Under the pieces are notes generated by a model that was not told the origin of the DNA, did no database searches, and worked only from the letters and a program-made list of their open reading frames with translations. 64,000 nt of DNA, taken from positions 124,001-188,000 of the forward strand of contig NZ_LIQI01000006.1 in NCBI RefSeq assembly GCF_001418105.1, written 5' to 3'. Position numbers and translations under genes: made by a program. The stretch comes from Lacinutrix himadriensis (GTDB taxonomy: Bacteria > Bacteroidota > Bacteroidia > Flavobacteriales > Flavobacteriaceae). How positions within the stretch are numbered: position 1 is the first letter of the stretch; every line of letters starts with the position of its first letter. This document shows positions 52,585 to 61,106 of this stretch, piece after piece.

Positions 52585-53412
52585 CTATTGCTTTACAAAA
52601 CGTTTGGTAATAGATGCTTTATCATTCTTTATTTGTACTAAGTACACACCAGATTGCCATACCGAAACATCTATTTTATTTTTAGCGGTTACATCTTGAA
52701 CTAATATTTGTTTCCCAAGAAAATCGAAAACAGTAACTTTCGTATTTTCTAAATTTACAGGTAAGTCAATAGTTACAAAATCTTGAACTGGATTAGGATA
52801 TACTTTTATATCTTTAAAAACAGCATTCTCTGTAGATAATAAATTAGAAGAAGATTGCTTTAAGTGTATTTGATCACCTGTTGTATTGTTATCAAAATTA
52901 GATTCATTTAAAGCTACGTAAAATGTTACCGGACCAACATTGGCTGCAGGAGAAGTCCAATCAAAAGTCCAAGAATTTTGATAAGAACCATTACCAGTAT
53001 TCGTTATAGCTTCTCCCCTATTCACTATAGGACTAACAAATGCTTGTGTACTAAATCCATCCCCTTCAAAATCCCCTACTTTCATATTCGCTGTATCTTC
53101 AACAGACATTTGAAACCCTTGTCGTGAAGCACTAGAACTAGAAGATACTGTAATAGAATACCTAGTATTCAATTCATAATTTGAAGGAGCATTCAAAGAA
53201 ATTGTAGAACTATTTGCAATTACAACATTACCGGTATGACAGGTAGAACAATTACCAATAAGCCCATTACCTTGCTCATTTAAAGCATCCATATTATCTG
53301 ATAGAGATCCCGAAACATAATACACGGTTTGACCAGAACTATAAGAAAGAAATAGCATTGCAAAAACAGGAATACACAATAGAGTAAAGTAAAATGAGTT
53401 ATTTTTTTTCAT
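52585..53412 (-). CDS. T9SS-sorted protein with choice-of-anchor V domain and CxxCH
   Basis: 275 residues from ATG 53412 (MKKNNSFYFTLLCIPVFAML, signal peptide). A GNCSTCHTG segment (about 48-56) carries a CxxCH haem-type motif. A beta-sandwich of the choice-of-anchor V/Reeler kind follows (YSITVSSSSSASRQGFQMSV; AGNVGPVTFYVALN-like). The C-terminal 75 residues are a T9SS sorting domain (VYPNPVQDFVTIDL; WQSGVYLVQI; KRFVKQ end). Exported to the cell surface. Converges on the DUF3307 gene with 9 bp between. Confidence 0.85.
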   Translation of the reverse strand: MKKNNSFYFTLLCIPVFAMLFLSYSSGQTVYYVSGSLSDNMDALNEQGNGLIGNCSTCHTGNVVIANSSTISLNAPSNYELNTRYSITVSSSSSASRQGFQMSVEDTANMKVGDFEGDGFSTQAFVSPIVNRGEAITNTGNGSYQNSWTFDWTSPAANVGPVTFYVALNESNFDNNTTGDQIHLKQSSSNLLSTENAVFKDIKVYPNPVQDFVTIDLPVNLENTKVTVFDFLGKQILVQDVTAKNKIDVSVWQSGVYLVQIKNDKASITKRFVKQ

Positions 53413-53481
53413 GATTAAAATATTGATTAACAATGTTTAACACTCTAAAAATAACTCATTTAATAATAAAAACAAAAAAGT

Positions 53482-56334
53482 TTATTTACTCAAATACATT
53501 TTTCGTCTAGAATATAAATTATAAAACTCATCATCTTTTAAGCTATCGATAAATAAAATACTTTCTCCTGTACTTTTCATTTCTGGACCAAGTTGTTTAT
53601 TTACATTATGAAACTTATTAAAAGAGAATACTGGTTGCTTAATTGCGTATCCTTTAAGTTGTGGTTTAAAGTCAAAATCGGTAACCTTCTTCTCCCCTAA
53701 CATTACTTTAGTAGCATAGTTTACATAAGGCTCCCCATAAGCTTTAGAAATAAATGGTACTGTACGTGAAGCTCTAGGATTTGCTTCAATAATGTATACG
53801 ATATCATCTTTAATAGCAAACTGTATGTTTATTAAACCTACAGTATTTAATGCTAAAGCAATTTTTTTAGTGTGATCTTTTATTTGTTGCATTACAAATT
53901 CCCCCAAATTAAAAGGAGGTAATGTTGCATTACTATCTCCAGAGTGAATTCCGCAAGGTTCAATATGTTCCATTATACCAATAATGTACACATTTTCACC
54001 ATCACAAATAGCATCTGCCTCTGCTTCTATTGCGCCATCTAAATAATGATCTAAAAGCAATTGATTTCCTGGCATTCTTCTTAATAAATCAACAACGTGT
54101 TTTTCTAATTCTTGTTTATTAATTACAATCTTCATTCCTTGTCCACCAAGCACATAAGAAGGTCTTACCAATATAGGGAAGTCTAAAACATCTGCAATTG
54201 CTGAAGCTTCGTCTGCTGTTGTAGCAATATCAAATTCTGGATATGGAATATTATTTTCTTTCAGCATGTTAGAAAACAAACCTCTATCTTCTGCTAAATC
54301 TAAAGCTTGATAGGTAGTACCAAGAATTTTGATTCCGTATCTATCTAATTTTTCAGCAAGTTTTAAAGCCGTTTGTCCACCAAGTTGCACGATAACACCT
54401 TCTGGTTTTTCGTGTTTAATGATATCATAAATATGTTCCCAAAAAACAGGTTCAAAGTATAATTTATCTGCAGTATCAAAATCGGTAGAAACCGTTTCTG
54501 GATTACAGTTAATCATGATGGTTTCATAACCACATTCCGCGGCAGCTAATACACCATGAACACAACAATAATCGAACTCGATACCTTGACCAATTCTATT
54601 TGGACCAGAACCAAGAACTATAATTTTCTTTTTATCGGAAACGACACTTTCATTATCTGCGTAACGTTTTCCGTCGGCAGTTTCTACATCATTTTCAAAC
54701 GTAGAATAATAATAAGGAGTCTTTGCTTTAAATTCTGCAGCACAAGTGTCTACTAATTTATACACTCTATTGACACCTAATTCTTCCCGTTTGTTATATA
54801 CCTGACTTTCTAAACAACCAAGCATGTGTGCTATTTGTCTGTCACCATATCCTTTTTGTTTGGCTTCTAGTAACAAATCTTTTTGAATGGTTTCTACTTT
54901 AAAAGTGGAAATTTCTTTTTCCAGCACGTATAATTCTTCATACTGCTTTAAGAACCACATGTCGATTTTAGTAATCTCATGAATTCTACTTAACGGAATT
55001 CCCATCTGAATAGCATCATAAATAACGAAAACACGATCCCAACTTGCATGTTTCAGCTTGCTTAAAATTTGATCGTAATCTTTATATCCTTTTCCATCTG
55101 CACCTAAACCGTTACGTTTAATCTCTAAAGATTGCGTTGCTTTATGTAATGCTTCTTGAAACGAACGTCCAATTCCCATTACTTCTCCTACAGATTTCAT
55201 TTGAAGTCCGAGTGTTCTGTCACTTCCTTCAAATTTATCGAAGTTCCAACGTGGTATTTTTACAATTACATAATCTAAAGTAGGCTCAAATAAAGCTGAA
55301 GTAGATTTTGTAATCTGATTTTGTAATTCATCTAAATGATAACCGATAGCTAATTTAGCAGCAATTTTTGCAATAGGATATCCTGTTGCTTTACTCGCTA
55401 ATGCGGAAGAACGCGAAACACGAGGATTAATTTCAATAGCGATTATATCTTCATTTGCGTCTGGACTAACGGCAAATTGCACATTACATCCACCAGCAAA
55501 ATCACCAATACTACGCATCATATGAATGGCCATATCACGCATTCTCTGATACGTCGTATCACTTAATGTCATTGCTGGAGCAACGGTAATAGAATCTCCG
55601 GTATGAATCCCAATAGGATCCATGTTTTCAATAGAACAGATAATTACTACATTATCATTCGCATCTCGTAAAAGTTCTAATTCGTATTCCTTCCAACCTA
55701 TTAATGCTTTATCGATCATTACCTCATGGATTGGAGAAATCTCTAGTCCGCGAGTTAACAATTCATCAAAGTCTTCTTCTTTATGTACAAAAGAAGCACC
55801 TGCTCCACCTAAAGTAAAAGATGCTCTAATAATTAAAGGAAAACCAAACTCTTGCGCAATTTCTTTTCCTTTTAAATATGAGGTAGCAGTAGCTTGAGGT
55901 GCCATTGGCACACCAATTTTAAGCATTAACTCTCTAAACTTCTCTCTATCTTCGGTAATATTAATAGCGTCAATATCTACACCAATAATTTCTACACCAA
56001 AATCTTTCCAAATACCTTTTTCATCTGCTTCAATACATAAATTTAAAGCGGTTTGTCCTCCCATTGTAGGCAAAACAGCGTCAATTTGCGGATGTTCTTT
56101 TAATATTTGAATTAAAGACTTACTAGTTAAAGGCAACAAGTATACATGATCCGCCATAGAGGGATCTGTCATGATAGTTGCAGGATTAGAATTAATTAAA
56201 ACGGTTTCGATACCGTCTTCTCTTAAGGAGCGTAAGGCTTGAGTTCCTGAATAATCAAACTCACAGGCTTGCCCTATAACAATTGGTCCAGAACCAATAA
56301 TTAAAATCGATTTTAGTTGCGTGTTTTTTGGCAT
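53482..56334 (-). CDS. carB: Carbamoyl-phosphate synthase large subunit
   Basis: 950 residues, slightly shorter than E. coli CarB (1073) because the C-terminal allosteric MGS domain is short or missing. Two ATP-grasp halves are visible: IIGSGPIVIGQACEFDYSGTQA (about 11-32) and its copy VLGSGPNRIGQGIEFDYCCVH (about 567-590), and Mg/ATP-binding EINPRVSRSSAL and EANPRASRTVPF. Makes carbamoyl phosphate for arginine and pyrimidine synthesis with CarA, not in the window. A TATTTTTG -7 box lies at 56357-56364 on the minus strand. Confidence 0.96.
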   Translation of the reverse strand: MPKNTQLKSILIIGSGPIVIGQACEFDYSGTQALRSLREDGIETVLINSNPATIMTDPSMADHVYLLPLTSKSLIQILKEHPQIDAVLPTMGGQTALNLCIEADEKGIWKDFGVEIIGVDIDAINITEDREKFRELMLKIGVPMAPQATATSYLKGKEIAQEFGFPLIIRASFTLGGAGASFVHKEEDFDELLTRGLEISPIHEVMIDKALIGWKEYELELLRDANDNVVIICSIENMDPIGIHTGDSITVAPAMTLSDTTYQRMRDMAIHMMRSIGDFAGGCNVQFAVSPDANEDIIAIEINPRVSRSSALASKATGYPIAKIAAKLAIGYHLDELQNQITKSTSALFEPTLDYVIVKIPRWNFDKFEGSDRTLGLQMKSVGEVMGIGRSFQEALHKATQSLEIKRNGLGADGKGYKDYDQILSKLKHASWDRVFVIYDAIQMGIPLSRIHEITKIDMWFLKQYEELYVLEKEISTFKVETIQKDLLLEAKQKGYGDRQIAHMLGCLESQVYNKREELGVNRVYKLVDTCAAEFKAKTPYYYSTFENDVETADGKRYADNESVVSDKKKIIVLGSGPNRIGQGIEFDYCCVHGVLAAAECGYETIMINCNPETVSTDFDTADKLYFEPVFWEHIYDIIKHEKPEGVIVQLGGQTALKLAEKLDRYGIKILGTTYQALDLAEDRGLFSNMLKENNIPYPEFDIATTADEASAIADVLDFPILVRPSYVLGGQGMKIVINKQELEKHVVDLLRRMPGNQLLLDHYLDGAIEAEADAICDGENVYIIGIMEHIEPCGIHSGDSNATLPPFNLGEFVMQQIKDHTKKIALALNTVGLINIQFAIKDDIVYIIEANPRASRTVPFISKAYGEPYVNYATKVMLGEKKVTDFDFKPQLKGYAIKQPVFSFNKFHNVNKQLGPEMKSTGESILFIDSLKDDEFYNLYSRRKMYLSK

Positions 56335-56380
56335 TTTATTTAATTATAGTGTGTTGCAAAAATAAAATTTATTAGATATA

Positions 56381-56412
56381 AAAAAAGGCGTTACACCTAA
56401 GTAACGCCTTTT
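56381..56412 (-). terminator. Terminator between rpmH and carB
   Basis: Arm AAAAAAGGCGTTAC (56381-56394), loop ACCTAA, arm GTAACGCCTTTT. On the minus strand it is followed by a T run; it would end the rpmH transcript. Confidence 0.85.
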
Positions 56413-56434
56413 ATATATTAACAATTGTTAATCA

Positions 56435-56596
56435 TTATTTTTTATGTCTTGTTTCAGTTGATACAGACAATTTCTTTCTTCCTTTAGCTCTTCTACGTGC
56501 AAGTACTTTTCTTCCATTAGCAGATGCCATTCTTTCTCTGAAACCGTGTTTGTTTCTTCTCTTTCTCTTTGATGGTTGGAACGTTCTTTTTGGCAT
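56435..56596 (-). CDS. rpmH: 50S ribosomal protein L34
   Basis: 53 residues, too short for a long-ORF screen but unmistakable: [20 protein letters not shown], then [20 protein letters not shown] and a short [13 protein letters not shown] tail. ATG 56596, TAA 56435. Binds 23S rRNA in the 50S subunit. It has its own promoter and terminator. The usual neighbour dnaA/rnpA is not here, as is common in Bacteroidota. Confidence 0.97.
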   Translation of the reverse strand: MPKRTFQPSKRKRRNKHGFRERMASANGRKVLARRRAKGRKKLSVSTETRHKK

Positions 56597-56663
56597 TGTC
56601 TTATTTTTTTAAATCTTCTTAATTATATATTTTCTCAGGGTTGAGTTTCCTCAAATGTGCGCG

Positions 56664-56694
56664 CAAATATACAAAGCCTTTTTTATTTAACAAA
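56664..56694 (-). promoter_or_regulatory. Promoter of rpmH
   Basis: On the minus strand: TTTG (56691-56694), 19-bp spacer, TATATTTG (56664-56671). Strong consensus match; start near 56658, about 60 bases before the ATG. Confidence 0.65.
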
Positions 56695-56782
56695 CCTAAA
56701 TTTAAATATTTTTTTGAAATTTATTAAGCAGTGTTTTTCGTAAAAATTTAGTTTCTTTGTATTCCATAAATTTTAGTAAAAA

Positions 56783-57361
56783 ATGTACAACAAAAATTTT
56801 AAGTTAATTATTGCGGCAGCCATAGTAGGAGCAGCTGTTTGGCAGTTTATAGAAGGTTATATTGGTAATGGTATTATGCTTATTTTATTATCATTAATAT
56901 TTATTTTCTTATACTTTAAAAACGAATTTATTTTATTAGCTTTTTTAAAATTACGTAAGCAAGATTTCGAAGGCGCCAATAAATGGTTAGATAAAATCAA
57001 AAATCCGGAAGCTGCTTTGGTAACAAAACAGCAAGGTTATTTTAATTACCTTAAAGGTATTATGGTTAGCCAAACCGATATGGGTGAAGCTGAAAAGCGC
57101 TTTAAAAAAGCAATCACTCTTGGTTTATCTATGGACCATGATTTGGCTATGGCAAAATTAAACTTAGCTGGAATTGCTTTTACTAAAAGAAGAAAGCAAG
57201 AAGCGCAAATCCTTTTAAAGGAAGCTGAAAAATTAGACAAGCGTGATATGTTGAAAGAACAGATCAAAATGATGAAAGATAATATGAAGCGTGCACAAGC
57301 ACCTAATCAACATTATGGTCAAGGTGGTTCTATGCGTTCGCAAAAAAGAAAAAGCAGATAA
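56783..57361 (+). CDS. TPR-like membrane-anchored protein
   Basis: 192 residues. Two N-terminal membrane segments (about 6-50: LIIAAAIVGAAVWQFIEGYIG; MLILLSLIFIFLYF) followed by TPR-like helices (FNYLKGIMVSQTDMGEAEKRF; AMAKLNLAGIAFTKRRKQEAQ) and a basic, glycine-containing tail (GQGGSMRSQKRKSR). Opposite strand to rpmH, converging on the NhaC gene with 3 bp between. Function unknown. Confidence 0.75.
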   Translation: MYNKNFKLIIAAAIVGAAVWQFIEGYIGNGIMLILLSLIFIFLYFKNEFILLAFLKLRKQDFEGANKWLDKIKNPEAALVTKQQGYFNYLKGIMVSQTDMGEAEKRFKKAITLGLSMDHDLAMAKLNLAGIAFTKRRKQEAQILLKEAEKLDKRDMLKEQIKMMKDNMKRAQAPNQHYGQGGSMRSQKRKSR

Positions 57362-57364
57362 TTC

Positions 57365-58675
57365 TTACTGAATTACCTGTTTTTTATTCGTCCTAAAAAC
57401 AATAAACAAAATGGTACTTACTAATAATAATAGTAAGTACCATGTGTTTTGTACCAAGTCTATATAGTTTATTTTGCTTTGAGAAAAGCTTAAGATCATT
57501 AATACTTGTGCACCATAAGGCAATAGTCCTTGTGTGATACAAGCAAAGATATCTAAAATAGAAGCTGTCTTTTTATTATCTAAAGCATATTCATCATTAA
57601 TCGTTTTAGCAATAGATCCCGCTATTATAATAGATACTGTATTATTAGCAATTGCTACATTAATAGTACTTACTAAACCTGCAATACCAAACTGCGCAGA
57701 CTTTTTACTTTTAATTAAGGTTTTAATTTTATTTAAGACATAATCTATTCCTCCATTTTTTTCTACTAAAGCCGCTAAACCTCCAGTTAATAAAGACAGT
57801 AAAAATATTTCGGTCATACTTGTAAAGCCAGAATATGCAATTTTTGTGGATTCTATCAGTGTAAAGTCGCCGTAAAACAGTCCTAAGATACCTGCAGAAA
57901 TAATTCCTAAAAGGAGAGTTACAAATACATTTACTCCAAAAACGGAAAGTAAAATAACTAAAACATAAGGTAGTATCTTGATTATATTATAAGTGTAGAT
58001 TGCATTTTCAGCCGTATTTGTTTCCAAATCAAAACCTTGAACCATTAAGATTATAGAAGTAATAATTGCAGCAGGAAGTGCTATTTTTATATTTTCTTTA
58101 AACTTATCACTCATCTTACAATCTAGAGATTGCGTTGCAGCAATAGTAGTATCGGATATTACAGATAGATTATCTCCAAACATAGAACCACCAAGTAATG
58201 CACCACAAAGTATTGCTAGAGATGTTCCTCCTTGATCTGCAATACCCATAATAATTGGTGCTAAAGTAACAATGGCACCAACCGAAGTTCCTGTAGAAAC
58301 AGATAAAAAAGCTGCAATAATAAACACACCAAAATAAATATATTCAATAGCAATGAAGTCTAAACCTAGATTTACAATAGCATCTACACTTCCTGTAGAT
58401 TTAGTAATAGCAGCAAAAGCTCCTGCTAATAAATAGATTAAACACATGGTTAGTATTTTATCATCTCCACAACCTTTTAAAAGCGTTTTAATTTTAGAGT
58501 TCACCGATTGCTTAAACATTACAAAAGCAACTATAATACCTAAGATAACAGCTATAGGAGCTGGAAGTGCGTAAAAGTCGTTTTGATATAAACCAACACC
58601 TAAAAAAGTAAATACGAATACAAATAATGGAATTAGTGCTGTAAAACTTGGTGTAATAGGATTCAATTTTGCCAT
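57365..58675 (-). CDS. NhaC-family transporter, candidate S-box-linked MetT
   Basis: 436 residues with about 11-12 membrane helices and the NhaC features STGTSVGAIVTLAPIIMGIA and GDNLSVISDTTIAATQSLDC (discontinuous helix region). Annotated families include Na+/H+ antiporters, but one NhaC branch, MetT, is a methionine transporter regulated by S-box RNA (known). Because an S-box-like element lies 80 bp upstream, a methionine or related amino-acid carrier is plausible. Evidence is from context; the transport substrate is not proven. Confidence 0.8.
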   Translation of the reverse strand: MAKLNPITPSFTALIPLFVFVFTFLGVGLYQNDFYALPAPIAVILGIIVAFVMFKQSVNSKIKTLLKGCGDDKILTMCLIYLLAGAFAAITKSTGSVDAIVNLGLDFIAIEYIYFGVFIIAAFLSVSTGTSVGAIVTLAPIIMGIADQGGTSLAILCGALLGGSMFGDNLSVISDTTIAATQSLDCKMSDKFKENIKIALPAAIITSIILMVQGFDLETNTAENAIYTYNIIKILPYVLVILLSVFGVNVFVTLLLGIISAGILGLFYGDFTLIESTKIAYSGFTSMTEIFLLSLLTGGLAALVEKNGGIDYVLNKIKTLIKSKKSAQFGIAGLVSTINVAIANNTVSIIIAGSIAKTINDEYALDNKKTASILDIFACITQGLLPYGAQVLMILSFSQSKINYIDLVQNTWYLLLLLVSTILFIVFRTNKKQVIQ

Positions 58676-58756
58676 TTTTTCATTTTTTCATTTTAATAGA
58701 AAGAAGACAAAAAGCAAATAGAAAAGAAATTGAATTAACATTTTTTCCAAAATATT

Positions 58757-58834
58757 GGCTTATCGCTTTAGCACCTTGCTTGTTATTGCAGGTTGCTATC
58801 TCCTTTCGAGATTCTTGATAATTATTATAAGTCG
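58757..58834 (-). promoter_or_regulatory. S-box (SAM-I)-like RNA element upstream of the NhaC gene
   Basis: The minus strand has the S-box landmarks: TTATCAAGAA near the 5' end, then AGCAACCTGC-N8-GCAAGGTGCTAAA. A P1-like pairing of GACTTAT with ATAAGCC closes it (one mismatch). The central stem is only ATCTC-GAAAGG-AGAT, much shorter than the usual P2 with its kink-turn. A real but reduced or variant SAM element; ligand not certain. Confidence 0.5.
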
Positions 58835-58835
58835 G

Positions 58836-58843
58836 CAAATATA
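58836..58843 (-). promoter_or_regulatory. -7 box for the S-box-like/NhaC transcript
   Basis: TATATTTG on the minus strand, exact TAnnTTTG match. The transcript would begin at about 58830, just at the 5' edge of the RNA element. Confidence 0.5.
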
Positions 58844-58930
58844 TAAGAATAAAGTCTTGGCGCCATCCTAAATTAGATAATTTTAACAAACTATTTAATA
58901 AATGAAAAACCACTACCATTTTAAACAAAA

Positions 58931-58966
58931 AAAAAGGATAGCTTTACACGTAAAGCTATCCTTTTT
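58931..58966 (-). terminator. Terminator after the lytic transglycosylase gene
   Basis: 16-bp stem, arm AAAAAGGATAGCTTTA, loop CACG, T-run on the minus strand. It lies 19 bp beyond the stop at 58985. Confidence 0.9.
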
Positions 58967-58984
58967 CAGTTCGCAAACATTTAT

Positions 58985-59914
58985 TTAAGGGTTTGTGTTA
59001 TAGTATCCTTCTCGAGGAATATCTATTAAATATTTTTTTCTAGATGCATTATTAAGTTTTGGTTCACGCAACCAAGGATTGTGTAGTTTAAGTATTTTGT
59101 AGTTAATACCAAATCCTTTAGCAAAACTAGCAAAATCTGTTACTACGGTATCTACTTCTACCTTATAGGTTGGAATATATCCATATAAATCTTTCTCTCT
59201 AAAATTAAATCCATACTTATCTGGATGGCTTAAAATTTCTTTAAGTGCGATGATTCTAAAAACATAACGTCCTGTTTCCTCTCCTAAAAGTAAATCGTAA
59301 TAACTAGAAACATCTTGTTCTTTTAACCTTCTTGCCATTCCTGCCATTCCTGCATTATACCCAGAAGCTGCAAGCGTCCATGAACCCAACTTATCTTTAG
59401 ATTTTTTTAAATACTCACAAGCAACCTCTGTTGCTAATTCTATATTATAGCGCTCATCAACATTATCATTCACTTCTAAGCCATATTCTCTTCCGGTATC
59501 TTTCATTATTTGCCAAACACCACTTGCTCCTGCATGCGATCTCGCGTTTGTAAGTCCGCTTTCAATAACTGCTAAATATTTAAAATCGTCAGGAATACCA
59601 TGTTTTGCAAGAATAGGTTCTATTATTGGAAAGTATTTTCGCGCACGTTTAAACATTAAAAAACCATTAGATTGCCAGTAGGTATTTACTAACAATTCTC
59701 TATCCATACGTTCTAGAATATCTGGATTATGCAATGGTACTTGTTCCCCAGCAAAATCTAAGTAACTAGGTACTTGTAACGCGTAAACGTTATAATCGTT
59801 GATTAGCTTTTTTTCAAAATTTTCATCTGTTGGAGCGTCTTGCAGCGCAAAAACAAACATCCCACATATCCCAAATAGTCCAACTAGCGCGAGTGCATTT
59901 TTAATCCTTTTCAT
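58985..59914 (-). CDS. Membrane-bound lytic murein transglycosylase, MltD/SLT type
   Basis: 309 residues. Signal peptide/anchor (IKNALALVGLFGICGMFVFA, 4-23). The SLT domain (about 95-235) has the catalytic Glu in AVIESGLT (about 118), then SGVWQIMKDTGREYGL and SGYNAGM. Cuts the peptidoglycan glycan strand to 1,6-anhydro-muropeptides in the periplasm. No LysM repeats, unlike E. coli MltD. A terminator follows. Confidence 0.92.
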   Translation of the reverse strand: MKRIKNALALVGLFGICGMFVFALQDAPTDENFEKKLINDYNVYALQVPSYLDFAGEQVPLHNPDILERMDRELLVNTYWQSNGFLMFKRARKYFPIIEPILAKHGIPDDFKYLAVIESGLTNARSHAGASGVWQIMKDTGREYGLEVNDNVDERYNIELATEVACEYLKKSKDKLGSWTLAASGYNAGMAGMARRLKEQDVSSYYDLLLGEETGRYVFRIIALKEILSHPDKYGFNFREKDLYGYIPTYKVEVDTVVTDFASFAKGFGINYKILKLHNPWLREPKLNNASRKKYLIDIPREGYYNTNP

Positions 59915-59971
59915 AGTCCTTGATTTTTTTTTATAAAGTTAAATAATATCTAGCAAAATTTACGCCAGAAA

Positions 59972-60634
59972 TTACTGCAATATCAATTTGGGTAAATTTT
60001 CATTAAACCACTTGTATTTATTAATAATCATAATATGCGTTCCTCCTTTAACGGTGATACAATCGGTAATATGTTTATAAGGAAAAACCATGTCTTTATC
60101 CCCATGAATATGAATAACTCCTGGTATTGGTTTATCTTGCTCCCAACATACTACTTGCTCAATTGCCCAATCTAAATACGCTGTACTAGTTACAGACATA
60201 TATTTTTTATAAAGCTCTACTCTTTTAGCTACACTTTTACCAAAGGTATATTTTGCTAAGGCATCTATATTACCAGCTAAACTAGTTGGCAAAATTTTAT
60301 AAGCCTTGGTATGTTTTGCAATTTTCATACGTTTTGGCAACTCATGCATCGTTTTCACAGAAGATACAACAAAAAGTTTTCTTAGCTTAATATGCTTACT
60401 CATTTCTTGCACTAAGATACCTCCAAAAGAAACACCTAATAGCACTACATCATCCTCTTTAATGAAAAGTGTCATACGTTTTGCATAATCACTTATAGAT
60501 TCATTTTTATGAGGAATCACCCATTCTAACCAGTGTATTTGAAACTGATTTTCGGGTAATTTTATATGCTCAAAAATTGTAGGATTAGCGGCCATTCCTG
60601 GCATTAAATACACGTGTATAAGTTCTTGATTCAT
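59972..60634 (-). CDS. Alpha/beta hydrolase fold protein
   Basis: 220 residues. Nucleophile elbow GVSFGG (about 82-87), Asp candidate in HGDKDMVFP (about 184), His in GGTHIMIINK (about 199). No signal peptide. The substrate is unknown. A TAGTTTTG -7 box at 60693-60700 lies about 60 bases upstream of the ATG. Confidence 0.85.
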   Translation of the reverse strand: MNQELIHVYLMPGMAANPTIFEHIKLPENQFQIHWLEWVIPHKNESISDYAKRMTLFIKEDDVVLLGVSFGGILVQEMSKHIKLRKLFVVSSVKTMHELPKRMKIAKHTKAYKILPTSLAGNIDALAKYTFGKSVAKRVELYKKYMSVTSTAYLDWAIEQVVCWEQDKPIPGVIHIHGDKDMVFPYKHITDCITVKGGTHIMIINKYKWFNENLPKLILQ

Positions 60635-60752
60635 TAGTTTTTAAGTTCTTAATAACTATAAATAACCGATTAATTTTCGTAAATTTACTCCACAAAACTA
60701 TGCAAAAAAGTTTTGACTCCTTATTTTTCTATTGAATTAAAACAAATTAATT

Positions 60753-61049
60753 ATGATTGATGCAGCTGAATTAATTGATAATGACTTCTTACGTCAATAT
60801 GAATTAAAAATTGAAGATGAATTAGCAAAAATTGAATATTCCCTTCAAGAAAGAAAAATATTTTTAACCAAACTTATAATTCCTGAGAACTTATTTTCTG
60901 AAGATTTTCAAAATGAATTTATAGTACTTGTTCTAAAAAATATTGAAGAAAGAAACCTAAGCGTTGTTCCTACAAGTCCGGAAATAGCTAAGTTTATTAG
61001 AAAAAACAGGAAATATAAAAGTATGTTACCTGTAGGATTAAGAATTTAA
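60753..61049 (+). CDS. Hypothetical protein, possibly small helical cytosolic
   Basis: 98 residues, charged and mostly helical (LRQYELKIEDELAKIEYSLQERKIFL), with a C-terminal RKNRKYKSMLPVGLRI that recurs in acetyltransferase-associated small ORFs in Flavobacteriaceae (recalled, unverified). No signal, no membrane helix. Ends before a bidirectional terminator. No function called. Confidence 0.65.
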   Translation: MIDAAELIDNDFLRQYELKIEDELAKIEYSLQERKIFLTKLIIPENLFSEDFQNEFIVLVLKNIEERNLSVVPTSPEIAKFIRKNRKYKSMLPVGLRI

Positions 61050-61072
61050 CACGTATACAATTACTGTTTACT

Positions 61073-61106
61073 AAAAAAAACGGAAGCAAATGCTTCCGTT
61101 TTTTTT
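61073..61106. terminator. Bidirectional terminator (hypothetical protein / mtaB)
   Basis: 16-bp stem, arm AAAAAAAACGGAAGCA, loop AA, T8 tail; symmetrical, so it serves both convergent genes. Confidence 0.92.

Noticed and set aside
58680-58928. 82-codon leftward ORF upstream of the NhaC gene
   Set aside because: Overlaps the S-box-like element and its promoter; the apparent protein has no recognisable pattern.
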